Source: an uncultured Butyrivibrio sp.
Lineage (GTDB): Bacteria > Bacillota > Clostridia > Lachnospirales > Lachnospiraceae
Assembly: GCA_945928575.1 (NCBI GenBank)
Contig: CAMENP010000003.1
Span: 97,925-161,924 of the forward strand
Reading direction: 5' to 3'
Length of the DNA stretch: 64,000 nucleotides
The notes beneath the pieces were generated by a model, which saw only the letters and a list, made by a program, of their open reading frames with translations, was not told the origin of the DNA and did not search any database. This document shows, piece after piece, positions 53,401 to 62,344 of this stretch; position 1 is the first letter of the stretch, and every line of letters begins with the position of its first letter. Made by a program: the position numbers and the translations under genes.

Positions 53401-54558
53401 ATGAAGATATATTTCATGAAGAGAGCAGCAATAGATTTTTTTAAAATTAATATAGGACGTTTATATGTGAATTATTATATGAAGGATGATAATTCATGGA
53501 TGGAAGAAGAATTTGGAGAAAACCCATTTGTACCATTTATGGAAATTCCAGAATTTGAAATGGCACCGCTACTTGATGATATGACGGTAGGCGGGATTGA
53601 CTTTTTAAATTGTAAAATCGTTTATAAAAACCTCAAGATTTTAAGTGAGTCTCAAGCATCAGATGAACGCTTGTGGGCTGGCCTTTGCAACGGAACTTTT
53701 TACAAGTATGTGAGACAACGTCATGGATACAATGTGTCAGGCTTAAAGAATAAGGAGACAGATGCATCAGGAATTTTATCAAGATTCTTTTTCTCAGGTG
53801 GTACTCGTAGTGGATTCTATAGAAACACAATTTCAAAGTGTTGGTGGGTTGGCCGTGCAACGTATGATAAAAATAATATGACTAATCATTTTGAAATGCT
53901 AGATTCTATCGGTGCAAATGATTTAAGTACGAAGATAAGCGATATTTTTTATAGCAATACATTCGCGTCTAATCCAGTTATTCTTAAAGGTATTTGTGAT
54001 GCGCTTAGATTTTTCAATGATCGCGGCATCAGGTTAAGCGTTCATGATAACATCAGACCAGCATTGCGGTATCTTAATGCTGTGGGAGGAGCTACGTTAC
54101 TAGACGTTCTTTCATCTGCAGAAATTAAAGATATTATGGTTAAACGTTTGAGTGAAATTCTTAAGGGCGAGATTGACGATATTGAAATTTCATCGGATGA
54201 ATCTATAGAAATAGAAGAAGATGATAATGCACCAACAATAAATTCCGGAATATCTAACGAAGATGTAGAGATTAAAGGTGATGAAATCGCAAATCTTGAT
54301 TTTATAGAAGAGGAAAGTTCAACTGAGGATTTATTGGGAAAACCTGAATTCGTTACTTGGGGATGTTATATTAAGTTACATATGGAGAAGGAGAATAAAA
54401 TGATAACTTATCATATTCCAATCGAAAGTGATAAGAGCCGTCAGCTATGGCTCATTGAAAAGAAAATGCTTGGAAAGCAAGTCGGTCATAGAGTATACCT
54501 AAGTGGTTCGTGGTTTGAATTAATAGAATTTGGCTGGGATGACGATTTTAATGAATAG
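53401..54558 (+). CDS. DUF6339-like protein with GreA/GreB C-terminal-like domain
   Basis: 385 aa. Residues ~1-240 resemble DUF6339 proteins as I remember them (MKIYFMKRAAIDFFKINIG at the start, SESQASDERLWAGLCN near 83-98). An acidic linker (~255-310) joins a C-terminal module (~315-380) that follows the GreA/GreB C-terminal FKBP-like pattern: VxxGxxxxL, TYHI, then LGKQVGHRVYLSG and FELIEF, comparable to GreA GKKVGDEV and its final strand. That domain in Gre factors docks on the RNA polymerase rim helices. A link to transcription is inference. Confidence 0.65.
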   Translation: MKIYFMKRAAIDFFKINIGRLYVNYYMKDDNSWMEEEFGENPFVPFMEIPEFEMAPLLDDMTVGGIDFLNCKIVYKNLKILSESQASDERLWAGLCNGTFYKYVRQRHGYNVSGLKNKETDASGILSRFFFSGGTRSGFYRNTISKCWWVGRATYDKNNMTNHFEMLDSIGANDLSTKISDIFYSNTFASNPVILKGICDALRFFNDRGIRLSVHDNIRPALRYLNAVGGATLLDVLSSAEIKDIMVKRLSEILKGEIDDIEISSDESIEIEEDDNAPTINSGISNEDVEIKGDEIANLDFIEEESSTEDLLGKPEFVTWGCYIKLHMEKENKMITYHIPIESDKSRQLWLIEKKMLGKQVGHRVYLSGSWFELIEFGWDDDFNE

Positions 54559-54601
54559 GATTAAAAAAAGATTGAATTTGAATTCATTTGTAGGAGGAGC
54601 T

Positions 54602-57325
54602 ATGAACACCAGACATCCCATGATTATTATAAAGGGCGAGATTAAGACCTCGGAAGTTAAATATTGTGAGTACAGCCATAAGTCACATAAATGGGAAGTG
54701 CAGTTTAATACTGACAAGACATATAGTTATGTATATGATAACATTAAGAAGTTATTTGATCCCAAGGCGCTGGAACGGGGCCGGTATAAGGTTGGCAGAG
54801 ATGGACGCACTTTTTCTAATGTCGAGGCGATATATGAGTTTAATGACGGTATGGAAAAATACTGGCGTATATGTTTTGGAGACGGCAGTCAAAGAGAGTA
54901 TCGATACAATGATTTGCAAGTGGAGGAGTCGTGCCTGGGCGAAAAACAATCCGCGAATGTATTGAGTTACATAAGGGAAATAGCTGATCTCAGTGAAATC
55001 AGAGTTGAAGAGACCGGTGAAAAAATATTGCCCAAGATGTTTGATAAGATAACTTTTGTCGGCAGAAATACCGCATTGGCGTCATACTTAAAAGCGGGTA
55101 AGAGGCAGTGCAAAGAGGGAAATTATGTACCGGTTTTTCCATTTGGATGTAACAAGAGCCAGTACATGGCGGTGAAACGTGCGATGGAAAATCACATCAG
55201 TGTAATTCAGGGACCGCCTGGTACGGGTAAGACACAGACGATATTGAACATTATTGCCAATATTTTGCTGCAGGGAAAGACGGTACAGATTGTGTCAAAT
55301 AATAATTCTGCAACCGAGAATGTGTATGATAAATTGGCATCACCGAAATACAATCTTGGTTTTGTGGCGGCTGTGCTTGGAAATTCCGGGAATAAGCATG
55401 AGTTTATTTTGAATCAGAAAGAGGATTATCCTGATTTTACATCGTGGAAATATGAAGGAAACAGTGATGAACTTCGCGGCAGGATATCCGAAGAGTCAAT
55501 CCGGTTGAAAGAAGTTTTTGATAAGCAGGAAAAACTGGCGTTATTAAAGCAGGAGCTTTCACAGCTTGACACGGAATATGCATATTTCACCCAATATGCA
55601 AAAGGTGCAACGGAAATTATCCCGACAGTGAAATTCAGCAAAAAGGTTACATCACGTTCATTGCTCTTATTATGGAATAAATGTCAGGATATTGCTGAAA
55701 ATAACGGGACTGTGGGATTTAGATTTAGGATAAAGGCGTTTTTTTCATGTGGTATAAAGAATCGTGATTTTTATAAACAGAAAATTGGCAGAATAATAGA
55801 AATTTTCCAGCTTAAATATTACATCGTCCGCAGAGAAGAATTAACAGAAGAAATCGATAAGACGGAGAAATATTTAGATGATGCTAATAAGGATTTAATG
55901 GATAATCTTTGCACGGATTCAATGATTCTGTTAAAGAATAAACTCGCATCAGTATATGGAAAGCGTGGCAGAAGAACTAAATTTAAAGTGGATGACTTAT
56001 GGAAAAATTCAACTGAATTTTTGTCAGAATATCCGGTTGTTCTTAGTACAACTTTTTCATCAAAAAACAGTTTGAATCAGGATGTTATATATGATTATCT
56101 TATAATGGACGAGGCTTCACAGGTTGACATTGCAACCGGAGCATTGGCGCTTTCGTGTGCAAAAAATGCCATTATAGTAGGCGATACTAAACAGCTTCCT
56201 AATGTTGTTACAGCGGATGTAAGAGATAAAGCAGAGGCTATATTTGATACATATAAAATAGATGACGGATATCGTTATACAAACAGTTTTTTGCAGTCGG
56301 TGCTAAACATTATGCCGGGCGTTGCGCAGACTATGTTGAGAGAACATTACAGGTGTCATCCTAAAATCATTAATTTTTGTAATCAGAAATTCTACAATGG
56401 TGAATTGATAATCATGACGGCAGATAATGGTGAAGAAGATGTTTTGTCCGTGGTAAAAACAAACATCGGAAATCATGAGCGCGATCACCAAAGTCAGAGG
56501 CAGATAGATATCATAAAAAATGAGATTATACCGGAACATAATCTTGATCTGAATGAGACCGGAATCATCACACCGTACAGAAATCAAGTGAAGGCTTTAA
56601 ATTATCAGATAAGCGGTGTGGATGCGGCAACCGTCCATAAATTCCAAGGCAGGGAAAAAGATAATATAATTATCTCGACCGTTGATGATGAAATCTCGGA
56701 TTTTGCGGATGACCCTTACCTGATTAATGTCGCTGTATCAAGGGCCAGAAGGCGTTTAATGCTGGTAGTAACCGGAAATGTGCAGGCACATGAACGTAAT
56801 ATAACAGATTTAATAGATTACATACAATACAATAATTTTGAAGTTACTGAGAGCAAAACATATTCGATTTTTGATTATCTTTACAGTCAGTATGCTGATG
56901 AAAGAAAAGAATATCTGGAAAAACATAAAAAAATATCGGAGTTTGATTCAGAGAATTTGATGTACGGGCTCATTGAAGATGTTATACATGATAAAGATTA
57001 TTCCCAGCTTGGTATTTTTGACCATTATCCATTAAAATCACTGATTAAAGACACTGGTCCTTTAAATGAGCAGGAACTTCATTATGCCGTAAATCCGGCG
57101 ACGCATCTGGATTTTATTATTTATAATCGAATCAGTAAGAAACCGGTTTTGGCAATCGAGGTCGATGGTTACAGATTCCACAAAAATAATACTATTCAGC
57201 AGGCGCGTGATGTGATGAAGAATCATATCATGGAATTGTGTGAAATTCCGCTGCTTCGGTTTGAAACCAACGGCAGTGGTGAAAGAGAGAAGATAGAACA
57301 GGCGCTGGAGGCGGTCTGCCGTTGA
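54602..57325 (+). CDS. SF1 (Upf1/COG1112-like) helicase with C-terminal Vsr/DUF2726-like nuclease
   Basis: 907 aa. The N-terminal ~150 residues are a beta-rich accessory domain. The SF1 core has Walker A GPPGTGKTQT (Lys210), motif II DEAS (Asp503-Glu504), motif III GDTKQLP, motif IV EHYRCHP and motifs V/VI VHKFQGREKD and VAVSRARRR. A helical insertion (~270-440) splits the core. The tail has a PD-(D/E)xK-like set: Asp837, then Glu853-x-Asp855 in EVDGYRFHKN, as in Vsr/DUF2726 nucleases. The ATG at 54602 follows TAGGAGGAGC; the frame is open back to 54530. It may act with the three upstream genes or be a solo defence nuclease. Confidence 0.85.
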   Translation: MNTRHPMIIIKGEIKTSEVKYCEYSHKSHKWEVQFNTDKTYSYVYDNIKKLFDPKALERGRYKVGRDGRTFSNVEAIYEFNDGMEKYWRICFGDGSQREYRYNDLQVEESCLGEKQSANVLSYIREIADLSEIRVEETGEKILPKMFDKITFVGRNTALASYLKAGKRQCKEGNYVPVFPFGCNKSQYMAVKRAMENHISVIQGPPGTGKTQTILNIIANILLQGKTVQIVSNNNSATENVYDKLASPKYNLGFVAAVLGNSGNKHEFILNQKEDYPDFTSWKYEGNSDELRGRISEESIRLKEVFDKQEKLALLKQELSQLDTEYAYFTQYAKGATEIIPTVKFSKKVTSRSLLLLWNKCQDIAENNGTVGFRFRIKAFFSCGIKNRDFYKQKIGRIIEIFQLKYYIVRREELTEEIDKTEKYLDDANKDLMDNLCTDSMILLKNKLASVYGKRGRRTKFKVDDLWKNSTEFLSEYPVVLSTTFSSKNSLNQDVIYDYLIMDEASQVDIATGALALSCAKNAIIVGDTKQLPNVVTADVRDKAEAIFDTYKIDDGYRYTNSFLQSVLNIMPGVAQTMLREHYRCHPKIINFCNQKFYNGELIIMTADNGEEDVLSVVKTNIGNHERDHQSQRQIDIIKNEIIPEHNLDLNETGIITPYRNQVKALNYQISGVDAATVHKFQGREKDNIIISTVDDEISDFADDPYLINVAVSRARRRLMLVVTGNVQAHERNITDLIDYIQYNNFEVTESKTYSIFDYLYSQYADERKEYLEKHKKISEFDSENLMYGLIEDVIHDKDYSQLGIFDHYPLKSLIKDTGPLNEQELHYAVNPATHLDFIIYNRISKKPVLAIEVDGYRFHKNNTIQQARDVMKNHIMELCEIPLLRFETNGSGEREKIEQALEAVCR

Positions 57326-57349
57326 TATGTGGCATAAGATTTTGTTTCT

Positions 57350-57370
57350 TAGCAACGATAAGTTGCTTTT
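57350..57370 (+). terminator. Weak terminator-like hairpin after helicase gene
   Basis: AGCAAC (57350-57355), loop GATAA, GTTGCT (57361-57366), then TTTA. Short stem and short T run. Confidence 0.35.
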
Positions 57371-57417
57371 ATTCCCACCAATTTTCCTGTATGATATTAC
57401 CAGAGGAGGCAGATGCT

Positions 57418-58017
57418 ATGGAAACAAAAAATATTATTTTAAAGCTCCGCACGGAGAGAGGAATGTCACAGGATGAATTGGCCGGCAAAGTTATGGTTAC
57501 GAGACAGGCGGTGTCGCGTTGGGAGAATGGAAAGAGCCTGCCTGACGCATCAATTATGCTCGAGCTTTGTAAACTTCTTAACATCAACGTCAATGAACTC
57601 CTGACAGGGGAACGATTGAATATGGAGAATTACAAAGAGATGGCAGAAGAAAATCTTGTGCAGATGAGAAAACAGGAGGAACTCAGCAACAAAAAAATGC
57701 TGGCATTAGAGAAAGTGATTGTGCTTATGTGCTTGATATCATTTATGATTATGGTATTTGCAGCAAGTTTTGCGGTAGACAATACAATTTGGAGAATTGT
57801 ATTGATTTTGGGTGGAACGGTCATTTTTATAATGGGCGTATTCTATGCGGTGAAACTCGAGCGTGATGCGGGGTACTATGAGTGTCCCAACTGTAAAAAT
57901 CGATATGTGCCTACAATGAGAGATGTTTTTATGGCACCACATTATGGGCGCAACAGGAAAATGAGATGTCCCTATTGCAATGAAAAAGGATATCATAAGA
58001 AAGTGCTGACCAAATAA
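57418..58017 (+). CDS. XRE-family regulator with membrane helices and zinc-ribbon-like tail
   Basis: 199 aa. N-terminal Cro/C1-type helix-turn-helix (about 5-60: LRTERGMSQDELAGKVMVTRQAVSRWENGKSLPD), coiled linker, two transmembrane helices (about 102-121 and 126-146), and a C-terminal segment with two CxxC pairs (CPNCKNRY and CPYCNEKG) that could bind zinc. This layout is common in clostridial accessory regions, usually next to genes it regulates. AGGAGG precedes the ATG at 57418. It could regulate the island or the decayed gene downstream. Confidence 0.82.
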   Translation: METKNIILKLRTERGMSQDELAGKVMVTRQAVSRWENGKSLPDASIMLELCKLLNINVNELLTGERLNMENYKEMAEENLVQMRKQEELSNKKMLALEKVIVLMCLISFMIMVFAASFAVDNTIWRIVLILGGTVIFIMGVFYAVKLERDAGYYECPNCKNRYVPTMRDVFMAPHYGRNRKMRCPYCNEKGYHKKVLTK

Positions 58018-58375
58018 TTTGAGTCCTGTATAAAAGGAATGCCGGTGAAACTCGGCAATGTTAAAATTTCTTTTGTGGAACCGACATTGGGCGGAGGAAA
58101 AGAAAGAAGAATATTATATGACGGTGCTCTCGATGTTGACATGAGAACAGAGGATATCGTGTAATGTATGATTCTATGGGATGCACAAAGCTTCTGGCAG
58201 ATAATGTATCCCACCGGATTATCTGAAAAATCATCTTCTCAAAATCATGGAGATGTACACCGTGTGCGAACATAATGCGGAATTGAAAAAATGTAATCGA
58301 GAAGGCAATTCTCTCAGGCGGTCAGCAGATTGTCCTTAGTGGCTCGGACTCTTAAATTTGATTTGCGGATTTCTA
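58018..58375 (+). pseudogene. Decayed coding debris, family not recognised
   Basis: A 358-nt stretch without a convincing intact gene. A 41-codon frame from the ATG at 58038 (MPVKLGNVKISFVEPTLGGG...) ends at 58163. Other protein-like scraps follow in shifted frames, for instance IEKAILSGGQQIVLSGSDS near 58290-58350. The succession of short protein-like frames suggests a gene broken by frameshifts and deletions. Confidence 0.4.
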
Positions 58376-58402
58376 AAAGCGCCTCATATTGAGGTGCTTT
58401 TT
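58376..58402 (+). terminator. Intrinsic terminator
   Basis: AAAGCGCCTCA (58376-58386), TAT loop, TGAGGTGCTTT (58390-58400) with one G-U pair and a T run. Separates the island from the LuxR locus. Confidence 0.78.
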
Positions 58403-58470
58403 GTGTTTTATTGTCTGAATTGTATTTGAGAATGAGCTCCTCAAACAGAAAATACTATCCTTTTGGCTAG

Positions 58471-58500
58471 TTTACTTTTTGTGCCTTTTTTATGTATAAT
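58471..58500 (+). promoter_or_regulatory. Promoter of the LuxR/LAL regulator
   Basis: -35 TTTACT (58471-58476), 18-nt spacer, perfect -10 TATAAT (58495-58500). Confidence 0.55.
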
Positions 58501-58559
58501 GTAGAAAGATTTGCAAAATATTACCATACCGGAAAGGAGGAGCTCATATCAAACCCAAA

Positions 58560-60977
58560 TTGTGTAAACCGGTGGTGGACGAATTTTATGTACGTCCACA
58601 GGCAGCGTGGGAGCAGATGAAGGCAGCGCGTAATACCTGTCAGACCGTATATATATACGGAACTACGGGAACGGGCAAAACTTCATTTGTGGCGGATTTT
58701 CTTGAACGCAGACGATACTGCTATACAACCGTGTCGGATATGGGAATTGCGGAGATAGCCGGGATGGTACCGGAGAAAACAGATCCACAGACAATTTTTG
58801 TGATTGATGACTTGCATTTGCTGGAATCACAGGAGGACAGAAGTGCCTGCAACCGGCTGATAGAGGAACTCAGCGTAAGAAAGGATGTCTGGCTTATCCT
58901 TATTTCCAGGGCACCGATTCCCAGATGGTTAAAATCCGTGTTTGTCAGGTGTATTTTTGTGACAATCAGTGAAGAAAAACTGTGCCTGACAGAGAAAGAG
59001 CAGGAGAAATACCTTGAAAAATGGAACCTGTTTCCTACGGAAACTGCATGGAAGACCATACATGAACAAGGACTAGGGAAGCCTCTTTATCTTCGAATCG
59101 TGGCTATGAGACTCAAGGAAATTTCAAAAAACGATTCGGTAAGGGACAGGACAGATGCAGAACTTGATGCAATAGAGAAATCCGTAATGGATTTGTGTGA
59201 TTACACAGAGACTCATGTGTACGACCAGTGGAATGTGGAACTGCAGGAATTTTTGGAGGCAGTCTCCATTGTTGAGCAGTTTGACCTGCAAATGGCACAG
59301 CAGATTACAAAGAAAAAGGATGCAGGCAAATTAATCCGTCAGGCACAGGAGATTGGAAATTTCCTGATGGAGCGGATGGAAAACGAGAGAGTTGTTTATG
59401 AGTTTATATCTCCTATGAAATATTCCATGCGCCGGCGTCTCTATGCAAAATATTCCCAGGACTATATAATGGAGCTTTATTACAGTGCCGGAAACGCATA
59501 CGAGATAGAGGGAAATGTACCGGAAGCGCTTAAAATGTATGAAGTGTGCCACAGCGAGGAGGGAATTTCCCGGATACTGATTGAAAATACACGAAGAAAT
59601 CCTGCATCGGGCGTGTATTTTGAACTTAAACGGTACTACCTTAATCTTTCGGAAGAAAAGATTAAAGAAAGTGTGGAACTTATGGCGGGTATGAGTATGC
59701 TCCAGTCCATGCTTCTGAATGAAGAGGAAAGTGAACGATGGTATCAGGAACTTGTTGCATATTCCAGAGAAAGGACGGGAACTGCCAGGCGCGCGGCGGA
59801 AACCAGAATTCTATACCTGGATATTGCGCTGCCACACAGGGGAATAGTCCGGATGACTGATTTGTTAAAGCATGCGGGAATCCTGTTGGCAGAGAGAAAA
59901 ACCATTATTCCTGAATTATCGGTTACCAGCAACCTGCCATCTCTGATGAACGGTGGAAAAGACTTTTGCGAATGGAGCAAAAAAGATAAAGAACTGGCCC
60001 GCAGCATAGGGAAGGTTGTAAGCCTGGTCCTTGGAAAATATGGGAAAGGTTTGGTGAATCTTGCTCTTGCGGAAAGCTTTTTTGAAAAGGGTGCGGATGA
60101 TTTTGAAGTGGCATCACTTGCAAGTAGCGGAAGAATGCAGGCAGAAAGTGGCGGAAAGACGGAGATGGTCTTTGTGGCAGTCAGAATTCTGACCCAGTTA
60201 TTTATATTAAATAACCGAATGGAGGATGCTGTGGATATGGTGGATAGCTTTGAAAAAGTGGCTGAAGATGAAGCACAAAAGCTTTTGCCTAATGCAGGAG
60301 CCATGTCGGTGAGAATGGATTTGTATACCGGCAGAACCTCTGAGGCTTACAAATGGCTTGAAGAAGCACCGGATGAAGATTTGGAATTCAATGGAATGGA
60401 ACGATACAGGTATCTTACCAAGGTGCGTGTGTACCTGGCAATCGGGCGTAAAGAAAAAGCATTGCTTCTGTTGGATAAGCTTCGTTTTTATGCCGAAAAA
60501 ATGCACAGAACATACATAATGATGGAAGTCTTGATATTGGAGTCCATAGCTTTGTACCGTATAGGAAACGAAAAGTGGAAAGATTCCCTACAGAAGGCGG
60601 TGGAAACGGCGGAGGATTATCATTTTGTTAGAGTGCTGACATGCGAAGGAGCGGCACTTTGGGAACTTCTAAAGCTTGGGACAGTCAGATGGACCGATGA
60701 AGAATTTAAAAAGCGTGTCATGGAAGAATGTGAAAAGATAGCCGGCTTTTATCCGGCCTATCTTAAGGAAAAGCAGGAAGGAAATGTAATTCTCAGTGAC
60801 AAGGCATTGCAAATCCTGCGGCTGCAGGCTGAAGGAATGTCCGTAGAGAAAATTGCGGACCGGTTGGGCTTGTCAAAAGCCGGTGTTAAGTATTATAATC
60901 AAGAGACATACAAGAAATTGGGTGTAAACAATAAATCGGCTGCGGTGGCGGAGGCAAGAAATCGCAGACTTTTGTAG
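58560..60977 (+). CDS. LuxR-family MalT/LAL-type ATP-dependent regulator
   Basis: 805 aa as drawn. N-terminal AAA/STAND ATPase: Walker A GTTGTGKTS (Lys40), Walker B VIDDLHLL. A long helical TPR-like sensor region (about 300-730) follows, then a C-terminal LuxR helix-turn-helix (about 745-800, LSDKALQILRLQAEGMSVEKIADRLGLS). The start is uncertain. GGAGGAG (58536-58542) is spaced for codon ATC at 58548, while the first standard start, TTG 58560, is too far (17 nt). Translation from 58548 would add four residues (IKPK). It likely controls the membrane protein and surface protein downstream. Confidence 0.88.
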   Translation: MCKPVVDEFYVRPQAAWEQMKAARNTCQTVYIYGTTGTGKTSFVADFLERRRYCYTTVSDMGIAEIAGMVPEKTDPQTIFVIDDLHLLESQEDRSACNRLIEELSVRKDVWLILISRAPIPRWLKSVFVRCIFVTISEEKLCLTEKEQEKYLEKWNLFPTETAWKTIHEQGLGKPLYLRIVAMRLKEISKNDSVRDRTDAELDAIEKSVMDLCDYTETHVYDQWNVELQEFLEAVSIVEQFDLQMAQQITKKKDAGKLIRQAQEIGNFLMERMENERVVYEFISPMKYSMRRRLYAKYSQDYIMELYYSAGNAYEIEGNVPEALKMYEVCHSEEGISRILIENTRRNPASGVYFELKRYYLNLSEEKIKESVELMAGMSMLQSMLLNEEESERWYQELVAYSRERTGTARRAAETRILYLDIALPHRGIVRMTDLLKHAGILLAERKTIIPELSVTSNLPSLMNGGKDFCEWSKKDKELARSIGKVVSLVLGKYGKGLVNLALAESFFEKGADDFEVASLASSGRMQAESGGKTEMVFVAVRILTQLFILNNRMEDAVDMVDSFEKVAEDEAQKLLPNAGAMSVRMDLYTGRTSEAYKWLEEAPDEDLEFNGMERYRYLTKVRVYLAIGRKEKALLLLDKLRFYAEKMHRTYIMMEVLILESIALYRIGNEKWKDSLQKAVETAEDYHFVRVLTCEGAALWELLKLGTVRWTDEEFKKRVMEECEKIAGFYPAYLKEKQEGNVILSDKALQILRLQAEGMSVEKIADRLGLSKAGVKYYNQETYKKLGVNNKSAAVAEARNRRLL

Positions 60978-60992
60978 AGCAAAGGGAAATAA

Positions 60993-62270
60993 ATGCAGGC
61001 AGTTAAACACAGTTTGAAGTACATACTTGTTTTTTTGATTACAGTCATGTTGCTGACCGGTATTCTTGTACTTTCGGCAAAAATACCCAAGTCTGCCATT
61101 GAAGACAATATACACGAATCGGCCGTATATCTGTGTGAAGGCGAACTTTTCGGTATGAAAATCAATGGTGTAAACAGCAGTAAAATTGACAGATATGCAG
61201 ATTCCATATTGCTTGGCATTGCATACGGATACGACAGTGAACACCCTATTCGCTCGGTGATGCAGTCCTTATATTATCATCTGGATACTCAGAATGAAAA
61301 CGAAAATCTGCTGGATGCTGTGGAGAATGATTATGAGCCGAATCAGCAATATATGAGATATTGGCATGGCTCAATTGCTGTTGTGCGTCCTCTGCTTTTG
61401 TTTTTTAACATCAGGCAGATATACATTCTGAATGGAATTATTATGACATCGCTGGTTATATGTCTTTTGACTATACTGATTAAAAATAAAGCCTATGCTC
61501 CGGCAATCGGGGTGGCGGCAGGTCTTATTGCGACCGCTTCGTGGTTCGTTCCGTTTTCGCTGGAATATACATGGAGCTATATGATTATGTTGATTATGTC
61601 AATCATAGGCGTACAGCTTGCTTTTCGCGGCAGGAAGGATTACGCCGGAATATTTTTTATGATTGGCGGTGTGGTAACAAGTTACATGGATTTTCTCACA
61701 ACGGAAACACTTACGCTGTTAATTCCATTGATATTGATTCTGTGGATAAGCATGCGCAAAGAGGAAAATGTAACTAGGTTTTATTTTGTAAAAAAATCCG
61801 TAAAGGCGGCCGGAATATGGATATGCGGTTACGTGGGAATGTGGCTGATGAAATGGACAATGGCAGCATTGGTGCTTAAAGAGAATGTTTGGCCGTATAT
61901 TTCGGAGCATATCGGAGAACGCCTTGGCGGGGACATTGGAATCAGCCCATGGCAGTATATAACCGGTGCCGTGTTTAGAAATATAAAATGTCTGTTTCCG
62001 TTGGAATATGGTGTGATTGGAATATTGGTAGCCATAGTATTATTACTTACGGTTGCGTATTTTGGATATGTGTATCGCAAAAAAAATATCCGTAAGAACC
62101 GGGTACTGATATATGCGGCAGCAGGCATTGTCCCATACATAAGGTATATAATACTTCACAATCACTCTTATCTGCACTGCTTTTTTACATACAGGGCGCA
62201 GATGGCAACAATTCTTGTCATTGTTCTCATTCTGGAAGAAATGGCGGAATTAAAGTATTTTCGCAAATAA
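60993..62270 (+). CDS. Polytopic membrane protein of unknown function
   Basis: 425 aa. One N-terminal helix (about 10-30), an extracytoplasmic segment (about 32-125), then about nine hydrophobic helices to the C-terminus. The topology, with a first large outside loop and an early acidic segment, recalls GT-C type glycosyltransferases, but I see no decisive motif. It lies 15 nt after the LuxR gene and 74 nt before the surface protein gene, in line with a role in making, modifying or exporting surface material. Confidence 0.7.
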   Translation: MQAVKHSLKYILVFLITVMLLTGILVLSAKIPKSAIEDNIHESAVYLCEGELFGMKINGVNSSKIDRYADSILLGIAYGYDSEHPIRSVMQSLYYHLDTQNENENLLDAVENDYEPNQQYMRYWHGSIAVVRPLLLFFNIRQIYILNGIIMTSLVICLLTILIKNKAYAPAIGVAAGLIATASWFVPFSLEYTWSYMIMLIMSIIGVQLAFRGRKDYAGIFFMIGGVVTSYMDFLTTETLTLLIPLILILWISMRKEENVTRFYFVKKSVKAAGIWICGYVGMWLMKWTMAALVLKENVWPYISEHIGERLGGDIGISPWQYITGAVFRNIKCLFPLEYGVIGILVAIVLLLTVAYFGYVYRKKNIRKNRVLIYAAAGIVPYIRYIILHNHSYLHCFFTYRAQMATILVIVLILEEMAELKYFRK

Positions 62271-62344
62271 GGTTGATTTCATATAGCATATGCTATTTGA
62301 GATATATTAAAAAACAATTACTCAAATATTATAAGGAGGAATTT

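Noticed and set aside
54530..54601. Upstream extension of the helicase reading frame
   Set aside because: Overlaps the preceding gene and lacks a ribosome site, whereas the ATG at 54602 has GGAGGAG.
48511..58402. Integrative element or prophage
   Set aside because: No integrase, transposase, flanking direct repeat or tRNA target was found, so only a generic accessory island is claimed.
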